A DNA stretch of 12,044 nt from an uncultured Saprospirales bacterium (GTDB lineage Bacteria; Bacteroidota; Bacteroidia; Chitinophagales; Saprospiraceae). The first letter of the stretch is position 1. Each line of letters starts with the position of its first letter. The notes under the pieces are model-generated. The model searched no databases and was not told where the DNA came from. It was given only the letters and a program-made list of their open reading frames with translations. Below are positions 1-6,365 of this stretch, one piece after another. Location: NCBI GenBank assembly GCA_937926355.1, contig CALAZP010000264.1, positions 1-12,044 on the forward strand, written 5' to 3'. Made by a program: the position numbers and the translations under genes.

Positions 1-1
1 C

Positions 2-751
2 AAGAATTCAAATATTCTTAATATTTATTTTACCGCAGGTTATCCTCAACTACAAGATACAGGTACGATTATTAAAACCTTAGACTCAGCTGGAGTTGAT
101 TTAATTGAAATTGGTATTCCTTATTCTGATCCATTGGCAGATGGAACGACCATTCAAGAAAGTGGGACTCAGGCGCTGAAAAATGGAATGAGTCTTCCTT
201 TGCTCTTTGAGCAAATTGAAAGTGTTAGATCTGAGGTCAATTGTCCACTCATTCTAATGGGCTATTTTAACCAAATTATGCAATTTGGTGAACGTCAATT
301 TCTAGAACGTTGTAAACAAGTGGGAATAGATGGAATTATTTTACCTGATTTGCCACTTATGGTTTATGAACAAGAGTATCAGAGTTTATTTGAGGAATTC
401 AAACTACCGGTTTCCTTTTTAATTACGCCTCAAACTTCAAAGGAACGTATTCTAAAAATTGATTCCTTAAGTAGGAGTTTCATTTATATGGTTTCAAATG
501 CTTCTATAACTGGAGCAAAATCTGAGATCTCTAAATCGCAGATTGACTATTTTAATACAATCCAATCTCTGCAGTTGAAGAATCCAAGACTTATTGGCTT
601 TGGCATTTCTTCTCCTGAAACTTTTGCGACGGCTTGCCGATACGCCAATGGTGCGATTATTGGAAGTGCATTTATTCAACATTTAAAACACACGGATCAA
701 CCAATCGAAAAGGCAGTTATTGAATTTATAAAATTCATTAGGAGCGTTTAA
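2..751 (+). CDS. trpA: Tryptophan synthase alpha subunit, 5'-truncated by window edge
   Basis: TrpA cleaves indole-3-glycerol phosphate to indole and glyceraldehyde 3-phosphate and passes indole to TrpB, the last step of tryptophan synthesis in the cytoplasm. The open frame runs from base 2 with no start codon in the window; 249 residues are visible, and about 10 N-terminal residues should lie upstream. The frame begins with the family's first strand (N-I-Y-F-T-A-G-Y-P at visible residues 7-15). The segment E-I-G-I-P-Y-S-D-P-L-A-D-G at visible 36-48 holds both catalytic acids, Glu36 and Asp47, matching Glu49 and Asp60 of the Salmonella enzyme with the same 11-residue spacing. The phosphate-binding G-F-G-I-S (near 199-203) and G-S-A-F (near 225-228) segments are also present. 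An internal TTG at 134 gives a shorter frame, but it would remove the catalytic Glu and is not the real start. It is probably the last gene of a trp operon entering from the left. Its stop overlaps that of the convergent PLP enzyme. Confidence 0.96.
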   Translation, partial: KNSNILNIYFTAGYPQLQDTGTIIKTLDSAGVDLIEIGIPYSDPLADGTTIQESGTQALKNGMSLPLLFEQIESVRSEVNCPLILMGYFNQIMQFGERQFLERCKQVGIDGIILPDLPLMVYEQEYQSLFEEFKLPVSFLITPQTSKERILKIDSLSRSFIYMVSNASITGAKSEISKSQIDYFNTIQSLQLKNPRLIGFGISSPETFATACRYANGAIIGSAFIQHLKHTDQPIEKAVIEFIKFIRSV

Positions 752-1953
752 CCATTTTGAAGACTTTGCTCAAAGTCATTGATGATATCTTGGGCAGTTT
801 CTGCTCCTACTGAAACTCTAACTAATCCTTCTGTAATCCGTTGCTGTTCCTTTATAATGGGACTAATATTTCCATGTGACATGGTATAGGGGTGCATGAC
901 TAAGGTATCAATATCGCCTAAGGTAGGTGCTAAGGTGGCTAATTTTAGTTGATTGATACAATTTTCCGCACCTTGAAGTCCTCCCCGTACCTCGAAGCTT
1001 AACATAGCTCCACCAGACTTCATTTGTCTTTGTACAATGGAATGGTCAGGATGAGCAGCTAACCCTGGATAGTTTACAAAGTTGATTTTAGGGTGCTTTT
1101 CGAGAAATGTAGCTAAGGCCAGTGCATTGGCTGTTTGACGCTCCATTCTTAGTTCCAGGGTTTTAATTCCCTGATAAGTCAGCCAAGCATCAAATGAATT
1201 ACAACTCCCTCCTGTTAATTTCATAACAGGCCATATTTTTTTTTGCATCACCTCAGGATCTTTTCCGACGATTACACCTGCTATGGAATTTCCATGTCCA
1301 TTTAAAAATTTAGTAGTCGAGTGAATAATAAAATCTATTCCATATTGAAAAGGCTGTTGAATAAAAGGAGTGCAAAAGGTATTGTCAACAGCAGTCCAGA
1401 TTTGATATTTTTTTGCTAGTTCCGCAATGATTTTTAAATCTATACAATTCATAGTAGGGTTAGCAGGCGTTTCCATATAAATGAGTCCAATGGAAGGATC
1501 TGACTTTAAAGTTTGTTCTACCTCATCCAATTTTCGTAGATCTTGGTAAATGGGTAGAATATTTAACGGCTTGAATATTTTATCGATTAATTCTGTGGTG
1601 CCTCCATATAAATCGGGTTGGGTAAGAATTTTTTGACCAGGTTGTAACGTTCCACTTAAAAGAATATGAATCGCAGCCATCCCTGAGGCTACCATAATGG
1701 CTTCTGGGTGTATGCCTAATTCAAATCCTTCTAAATCAGCTATTTTTTGTGATGTGGAATCAATAGTAGGGTTTCCAAATCTACTGTATAGATAGCCAGT
1801 TTCTTTTCCTTGAAAGACATCTATTCCTTGTTGAAGATGTTCAAAAACAAAAGAAGAGGAGGCATAAATGGGCAATTGATGAGCGGGAGTTTGATAAGTG
1901 GGTTTTTTATCCATTTTGATACACTGTGATCCAAATCCGTAGGAAGTCTTCAT
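748..1953 (-). CDS. PLP-dependent Cys/Met metabolism lyase (cystathionine gamma-synthase / beta-lyase / gamma-lyase family)
   Basis: A 401-residue cytoplasmic fold-type I PLP enzyme of the Cys/Met metabolism family, which acts on cystathionine, homocysteine precursors or methionine. Family landmarks are in order: Y-S-R-F-G-N-P-T at 56-63 (Tyr and Arg contact PLP phosphate of the neighbouring subunit), A-S-G-M-A-A at 89-94, D-L-Y-G-G-T at 114-119 (Tyr116 stacks on the cofactor), V-D-N-T-F at 189-193 (Asp190 contacts the pyridine nitrogen) and H-S-T-T-K-F-L-N-G-H-G at 211-221 with Lys215 as the Schiff-base lysine. Length is normal for the family. The first ATG is preferred because residues 5-13 match the usual N-terminal G-F-x-T-R-x-I-H region. 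Subtype is uncertain: the Cys that marks classical methionine gamma-lyases after Tyr-Gly is Gly118 here, while L-G-D-x-x-T-L near 345 is methionine-lyase-like. It stands alone between convergent trpA and the divergent pseudouridine synthase gene. Confidence 0.93.
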   Translation of the reverse strand: MKTSYGFGSQCIKMDKKPTYQTPAHQLPIYASSSFVFEHLQQGIDVFQGKETGYLYSRFGNPTIDSTSQKIADLEGFELGIHPEAIMVASGMAAIHILLSGTLQPGQKILTQPDLYGGTTELIDKIFKPLNILPIYQDLRKLDEVEQTLKSDPSIGLIYMETPANPTMNCIDLKIIAELAKKYQIWTAVDNTFCTPFIQQPFQYGIDFIIHSTTKFLNGHGNSIAGVIVGKDPEVMQKKIWPVMKLTGGSCNSFDAWLTYQGIKTLELRMERQTANALALATFLEKHPKINFVNYPGLAAHPDHSIVQRQMKSGGAMLSFEVRGGLQGAENCINQLKLATLAPTLGDIDTLVMHPYTMSHGNISPIIKEQQRITEGLVRVSVGAETAQDIINDFEQSLQNG

Positions 1954-2014
1954 TTTAGGTGTTTTAGGATGAAAAGAAGGTTTAATTTAGTGCTTTAAAG
2001 TGTAAAATAAATAG
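1954..2014. promoter_or_regulatory. Divergent intergenic region between PLP lyase and pseudouridine synthase
   Basis: These 61 bp separate two divergent start codons, so promoters for both genes are expected here or just inside the coding ends. I see no clear match to the Bacteroidota TAnnTTTG -7 element on either strand. It contains an 8-bp palindrome CTTTAAAG (1993-2000) and two copies of TTTTAGG (1953-1959 and 1962-1968), both possibly chance in AT-rich DNA. No Shine-Dalgarno-like sequence precedes the ATG at 2015 (aaaataaatag), as is usual in this phylum. Confidence 0.4.
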
Positions 2015-3103
2015 ATGGAATCATATTTGGAAGAAGCCAATGATGATTTTCAAGATTGCCAAACGATTTTGGTAGATCCTGGACAATCTGCTTTGAGAAT
2101 TGATAAATTTTTAACCAACAGGCTTTTAAAGGTTTCCCGAAACAGAATTCAACAAGCCATAGATGCTGGGGCTGTTTTAGTTAACGAAAAAAATATTAAG
2201 TCTAATTATAAGGTTAAGGCTGGGGACTCCATTAATGTTATTCTTCCAAGGCCTCCTGAAAGTGGAGAAGGGATAGTACCCGAGGAAATGCCACTTAGCA
2301 TTGAATATGAAGATGAAGACCTATTAATTGTCAATAAACCTCCTGGTTTAGTTGTACATCCAGGTGTGGGAAATCGTAATGGTACTCTTGTAAACGGATT
2401 GGCTGCCTATTTGAAAGTAGAAAATGGAATTGATGCTCCAGGTTCTAATTTTCAAAATAGAATAGGACTGGTTCATCGTATAGATAAAGATACTTCAGGA
2501 CTCCTCGTAGTAGCAAAAAATGAAATGAGTATGGCTCATTTAGCCAAACAATTTTTTGACCATACCATCGAAAGAACCTATTATGCTATTGTTTGGGGAG
2601 AACCTAAGCCTCCATCAGATACGATTGTTGGCCATATTGGAAGACATCCTAGAGATCGAAAGATGTTTACCGTATATCCAGATGCAGATTTTGGGAAGGA
2701 GGCTATTACCCATTATGAAATTGTAGAACCTTTATATTTAGTAAGTTTGGTGAAGTGTCAATTGGAAACTGGAAGGACTCACCAAATTAGAGTACACTTC
2801 AAATACAGAGGACATCCATTATTTAACGACTCGCGATATGGAGGAGATAAAATTGTAAAAGGAACTGTGTTTACCAAATACAAACAGTTTGTAAAAAATG
2901 TAATGGATATTTTGCCTAGGCAGGCTCTTCATGCTCAATCATTGGGATTTGTACACCCAAGAACAGGTGAAAAAATGTTTTTTGAAAGTGAATTACCCAA
3001 TGATTTTGCTGCAGGTTTAGAGAAATGGAGAAATTATGTTACCTACCAGCGCAATCAAAAACTTTTAGATGAGAATGAAGGAGCATCTGATTTTAAAGAC
3101 TAA
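2015..3103 (+). CDS. rluD: RluA/RluD-family 23S rRNA-type pseudouridine synthase with S4 domain
   Basis: A 362-residue cytoplasmic RNA-modifying enzyme that isomerises uridine to pseudouridine. By family, RluD acts on helix 69 of 23S rRNA, but the exact target is inferred. An S4 RNA-binding domain lies at about 25-78 (R-I-D-K-F-L at 28-33, then S-R-N-R-I-Q-Q-A-I). The catalytic domain follows: the P-P-G-L-V-V-H-P strand at 109-116, the signature H-R-I-D-K-D-T-S-G-L at 154-163 with catalytic Asp157, and T-G-R-T-H-Q-I-R-V-H at 252-261. Length is normal for an S4-containing RluD. The gene opens a compact three-gene unit, and its last 35 bp overlap the next gene in another frame. The C-terminal tail after about 330 is charged and probably disordered. 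Family assignment is firm; RluD versus RluA or RluC rests on the S4 domain and length. Confidence 0.93.
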   Translation: MESYLEEANDDFQDCQTILVDPGQSALRIDKFLTNRLLKVSRNRIQQAIDAGAVLVNEKNIKSNYKVKAGDSINVILPRPPESGEGIVPEEMPLSIEYEDEDLLIVNKPPGLVVHPGVGNRNGTLVNGLAAYLKVENGIDAPGSNFQNRIGLVHRIDKDTSGLLVVAKNEMSMAHLAKQFFDHTIERTYYAIVWGEPKPPSDTIVGHIGRHPRDRKMFTVYPDADFGKEAITHYEIVEPLYLVSLVKCQLETGRTHQIRVHFKYRGHPLFNDSRYGGDKIVKGTVFTKYKQFVKNVMDILPRQALHAQSLGFVHPRTGEKMFFESELPNDFAAGLEKWRNYVTYQRNQKLLDENEGASDFKD

Positions 3104-3611
3104 GGAATGGATAGAAAAATGGGTCATAGGATTAAACTTATGTCCATTTGCTAAAGCTCCTTTTATTCAAGATAAAATACGGTATGTAGTTTATGAATAT
3201 CAATCAACTGAGGAATTTTCAAGAATTTTATGGAATGAATTATTTTTTTTGGCTAATGAATCTGCAGAAGGAATAGAAACCACTTTTTTGATTCATCCTC
3301 AATTAGGAATAGAATTCGAAGATTACTTAGACCTCTGTGAATGGGCAAATGGACATTTGGAAGCTCTTGAGTTATCTGGAGTCATTCAAATTGCAGAATT
3401 TCACCCCAGTTATCAGTTTGCCGGAACTAATCGAGATGATCCTGAAAACTATACCAATAGGTCTCCATATCAAATGATGCATTTATTAAAAGAAGAATCT
3501 GTAACAAGTGCAGTTGAGCACTACCCATCAGTTGAAGAAATTCCTCAAAAAAATATTAACCTTCTAAACCAAATGGGTATTGAGCGTATCCAAAAAATAA
3601 TTAAGGATTAA
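3069..3611 (+). CDS. DUF1415 family protein
   Basis: A 180-residue soluble protein of the uncharacterised DUF1415 family; no biochemical function is known to me. The family pattern is clear: W-I-E-K-W-V-I-G-L-N-L-C-P-F-A at 13-27, the central F-L-I-H-P-Q region (near 73-78) before a helix rich in acidic residues, and F-H-P-S-Y-Q-F-A-G-T-N-R-D-D at 111-124 followed by N-Y-T-N-R-S-P-Y at 127-134. Conserved Cys25, His111 and the Asp pair look like candidates for a metal or catalytic site; this is inference only. The start could be the ATG at 3069 or the one two codons later at 3075. Either way the gene overlaps the 3' end of the pseudouridine synthase and lies 1 bp before the acyl-CoA reductase start, so translational coupling within one transcript is likely. 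Full length for the family, with no sign of damage. Confidence 0.92.
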   Translation: MRMKEHLILKTKEWIEKWVIGLNLCPFAKAPFIQDKIRYVVYEYQSTEEFSRILWNELFFLANESAEGIETTFLIHPQLGIEFEDYLDLCEWANGHLEALELSGVIQIAEFHPSYQFAGTNRDDPENYTNRSPYQMMHLLKEESVTSAVEHYPSVEEIPQKNINLLNQMGIERIQKIIKD

Positions 3612-3612
3612 A

Positions 3613-4653
3613 ATGAATTTGCAAGCAAGGATAGATATTCTAAATGATTTAAGTCAATTTATTCAAACTGAAAAATCAATTTTGGGTCACGTTATGGAAG
3701 CGGCCTATTTGAAAAATAAATGGTTTACCGTTGCCAATCAACAATTAGCGTTGCAAGCTATAGACGAAAATTATCTAGTCACCTCCTTATTAGAGAATTG
3801 GACAAATAATTATTTATCAGATCCAAGCTATTACCCAATAAGCCCTAAAAGAGTAGCCTTAATTCCAGCAGGCAACATCCCACTAGTAGGTTTTCATGAT
3901 GTGCTGTGTATATTCTTATCAGGCCATTCTTTGGTCATTAAATATTCTGAAAAAGACCAAGTTCTTTCCCCTTTTATCGTTCGTAAATTAAAAGAGCTGG
4001 CTGAGAAAAAAGGCATTGAATGGAAAGTAGAAGAAGTAGAACAGTTGAGGAATTTTGATGCGGTAATAGCAACAGGTAGTAATAATACCGCCAGGTATTT
4101 TGAGTATTATTTTGGCCATTATCCAAACATCATTCGCAGAAATAGAAATGGTATTGCTGTATTAAATGGCAAAGAGCAGAAAGAAGATTTAATTGCTTTA
4201 GGGATGGATGTTTTCCAATATTTTGGATTAGGATGCAGAAACATTTCCAAATTATATGTACCTAATGACTATAATTTTGATCCTCTTTTGGAAGCTCTTT
4301 ATGAGTTTAAAGAAGTCATGTGGCATGAGCCTTATAAGAATAACTTTGATTATAACTATGCAGTTCATAGTCTAGGAAAAGAATCTTTTCAAGCTAATGG
4401 TTGCATTTTAATCAAAGAGGCAAAGGCTATTCCCTCTAGGATAGGGGTACTTCACTTCGAATATTACACTTCTTTAGAGGGACTAAAAGAAAAATTATTA
4501 GAAGAAAGAGAGTCTATTCAATGCTTAGTTTCTCAGATTCCATTATCCATAACTGGAATCGAAGCATTTAGATTTGGAGAAGCTCAGCAACCAAATTTGT
4601 TTAACTATGCTGATGGGATAGATACCTTATCTTTTTTGATATCCCTTCAATAA
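3613..4653 (+). CDS. LuxC-like acyl-CoA reductase (PF05893 type)
   Basis: A 346-residue protein related to the LuxC acyl-CoA reductase family, an aldehyde-dehydrogenase-like fold that reduces activated fatty acyl groups to aldehydes with NADPH. Landmarks: I-P-A-G-N-I-P at 84-90 and L-S-G-H-S-L-V-I-K at 102-110 (the ALDH-type cofactor domain), A-T-G-S-N-N-T-A-R at 153-161 (nucleotide-binding turn), R-N-R-N-G-I-A-V-L at 176-184, and F-G-L-G-C-R-N-I-S-K at 204-213 with Cys208 as the likely acyl-accepting nucleophile. It is about 130 residues shorter than luminous LuxC proteins of around 480, as is common in my recollection for Bacteroidota homologues. No luxD, luxE or luciferase genes are present, so bioluminescence is not implied. 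The substrate is unknown; lipid or aldehyde metabolism is plausible. It starts 1 bp after the DUF1415 stop and ends just before a hairpin. Confidence 0.86.
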   Translation: MNLQARIDILNDLSQFIQTEKSILGHVMEAAYLKNKWFTVANQQLALQAIDENYLVTSLLENWTNNYLSDPSYYPISPKRVALIPAGNIPLVGFHDVLCIFLSGHSLVIKYSEKDQVLSPFIVRKLKELAEKKGIEWKVEEVEQLRNFDAVIATGSNNTARYFEYYFGHYPNIIRRNRNGIAVLNGKEQKEDLIALGMDVFQYFGLGCRNISKLYVPNDYNFDPLLEALYEFKEVMWHEPYKNNFDYNYAVHSLGKESFQANGCILIKEAKAIPSRIGVLHFEYYTSLEGLKEKLLEERESIQCLVSQIPLSITGIEAFRFGEAQQPNLFNYADGIDTLSFLISLQ

Positions 4654-4688
4654 AAAAGGGCTAATGAATAAAATCCATTAACCCTTTT
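4654..4688. terminator. Bidirectional intrinsic terminator hairpin between convergent genes
   Basis: The left arm AAAAGGG (4654-4660) pairs with CCCTTTT (4682-4688). After one C/A mismatch (4661/4681), TAATG (4662-4666) pairs with CATTA (4676-4680), around a 9-nt loop. The A-tract on one side and the T-tract on the other give a U-run in both transcription directions. It starts immediately after the acyl-CoA reductase stop and ends 19 bp before the convergent hydrolase stop, so it probably serves both transcripts. Confidence 0.85.
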
Positions 4689-4707
4689 AAAAATCGTTAA
4701 GTAAAAC

Positions 4708-6342
4708 TTATCGGTTGATAGCCAATCTTTTGGTTTTAATTTCTCCTCTTTCGTTTATCAAACTGACAGAATATAATCCGGTCGGTAACTGATTAGTATT
4801 AATAATTAGATTTTGCGACCCTTTTTGAGTTCGTCCTAAGAAGTTATTTTGAACCATTTGACCTTGAGCATTGAAAACCATCAAACTCAATTCATTAGGT
4901 TCAGTTAAAGTAAATTTAACTTGTACTTGGTCAGTTGCAGGGTTAGGTAACAAATCGAAAGATGCCACTTCCTCTAATACCTTGACAGAATTTACACCTA
5001 ACAATGTGTTTTTACATTCAGTTAAATCCAATGCAAAACATCCCCTGGGTGCATAATAGGCCATTATGGTATCAATATAAGCTTTAGCCTTCTCTGCTGA
5101 CATATCAGGGTTGGTTAGCAGGTTATTGGCATGAAGTTCATCAGGATCTAAAGTTGCACCTGTTGCTGCATTAAAACCAGCAACTACCAAATCCAAGCGG
5201 TCTTTATCCCACCAATCCCATGGTCCAGACTGAGGTCCAGGACCTGGAAGAATAAACGGATACATATGATCTGTCGCTAATGGGGTATTTGGAGAACCCC
5301 CTAAAGCAGTTAAGTCTACAGTAATGCCAGCTAATTGAATCAAACTAACTTTAGTGGTTAAGGGATCATTTAGGCCAAGTACTGGTGCTAAAACATCATT
5401 AGCTCCTACTTCATTCATTCTTTGAGTGGCAGTAAGGGTACCGGATACGTTGACGACAAACTCCTGAGTAGTAGGAACGATAACGGGACCATCTCCAAAT
5501 GGGGCAAAGGGATCAGATACTACATGGAATCCAACAGTAGCAGGTTCTTCAATTACAGCATCCTCACCTTCGATCCAGTTAATGTCTCCCAAAGCACCCC
5601 CCATATTCACACTCAAGTTGAAATCTGAGCTATAACCTACATGATTAGGGACGTTTAAGAAAGATGGAATTAAACCATAGGGATCTCCATCTATTTGCAA
5701 AGTGACAAAAGGTTCTCCTGTTTCTGTATCGATGAATTTTTCAACGACTAATTCTTCATACCTATCTAAAACTCCTGCACCTAATGAAATATATCCTCCA
5801 GTACCTTGTCCCCATAGAACTATTTTTTCTGTATCTATTCCATATGGATTGCCATCTTCCTGTTCGCTTTTCCTCAAATAACGCACACATGTTCTAGCGT
5901 CAATAATCCCTCTATAAGCCGCTTGTAGAAGCGTTTTTCTTCTAACGTTGGCATCTTCAGATGTGGGCAGCCATCCCTGTCTGTAAGTGGCAGCTATAGC
6001 AGTATAACCCATTTTAGCCAAACGCGTACAAATTTCTACTAAAGTAGAATCTGTAAGAGAACCTGTTATACCTCCGCTAATTAAAGGAGGTAAAAAACTT
6101 CCAGTATGAAAATATACTACTACAGGCCTCTGAGTTTCTTCATCTCCAACTGGGGTATATACATCCATTTTTAGATCTAATGGAGCTGGATCACCCGTTA
6201 AAATAGATATATTATTACCATAGGTAATTCCTTTTTCGACGGCTACTTCATCGAAAACCTCATGGAGGTATCTGGTTTGAGCAGTTAAACCTACCCATGC
6301 TGAAGCAAAAATTAATAAAAGTAAAGAGTAGAAATTTTTCAT
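4708..6342 (-). CDS. T9SS-exported alpha/beta-hydrolase-like (carboxylesterase-like) protein with atypical nucleophile elbow
   Basis: A 544-residue secreted protein. A signal peptide (hydrophobic core 7-19) ends at a likely Ala21|Gln22 cleavage. The middle part has an alpha/beta-hydrolase layout: R-P-V-V-V-Y-F-H-T-G-S-F at 72-83 (strand plus oxyanion-hole His-Thr-Gly region), a cap-like segment at 84-110, G-Y-T-A-I-A-A-T-Y-R at 112-121, a helix with R-C-V/R-Y-L-type carboxylesterase features near 149-157, and V-L-W-G-Q-G-T-G-G at 175-183. In the last motif the expected G-x-S-x-G Ser is Gly180 (codon GGT at 5805-5803). Asp277 or Asp284 and His359 are possible acid and base. The C-terminal about 80 residues (463-544: D-L-L-P-N-P-A-T start, G-L-Y-S-V near 522-526, K-R-L-A-I-N-R end) form a T9SS type A sorting domain, so the protein is released or anchored at the cell surface. 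It lies 23 bp downstream of the TonB receptor gene. Substrate unknown; an inactive binding protein is possible. Confidence 0.85.
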   Translation of the reverse strand: MKNFYSLLLLIFASAWVGLTAQTRYLHEVFDEVAVEKGITYGNNISILTGDPAPLDLKMDVYTPVGDEETQRPVVVYFHTGSFLPPLISGGITGSLTDSTLVEICTRLAKMGYTAIAATYRQGWLPTSEDANVRRKTLLQAAYRGIIDARTCVRYLRKSEQEDGNPYGIDTEKIVLWGQGTGGYISLGAGVLDRYEELVVEKFIDTETGEPFVTLQIDGDPYGLIPSFLNVPNHVGYSSDFNLSVNMGGALGDINWIEGEDAVIEEPATVGFHVVSDPFAPFGDGPVIVPTTQEFVVNVSGTLTATQRMNEVGANDVLAPVLGLNDPLTTKVSLIQLAGITVDLTALGGSPNTPLATDHMYPFILPGPGPQSGPWDWWDKDRLDLVVAGFNAATGATLDPDELHANNLLTNPDMSAEKAKAYIDTIMAYYAPRGCFALDLTECKNTLLGVNSVKVLEEVASFDLLPNPATDQVQVKFTLTEPNELSLMVFNAQGQMVQNNFLGRTQKGSQNLIINTNQLPTGLYSVSLINERGEIKTKRLAINR

Positions 6343-6365
6343 ATGTATGATTTTAATGGTACAAT

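Noticed and set aside
134..751. TTG at 134 as the start of trpA
   Set aside because: The same frame is open from base 2 and encodes the conserved TrpA N-terminal strands and catalytic Glu, so the gene is simply cut by the window edge.
3613..4653. A lux bioluminescence locus
   Set aside because: Only a LuxC-like reductase is present; there is no luciferase, LuxD or LuxE, and the neighbours are housekeeping genes.
4871..5628. Two short plus-strand open frames (4871-5056, 5422-5628) opposite the hydrolase gene
   Set aside because: Both are antisense to a supported gene, with no motif or start signal.
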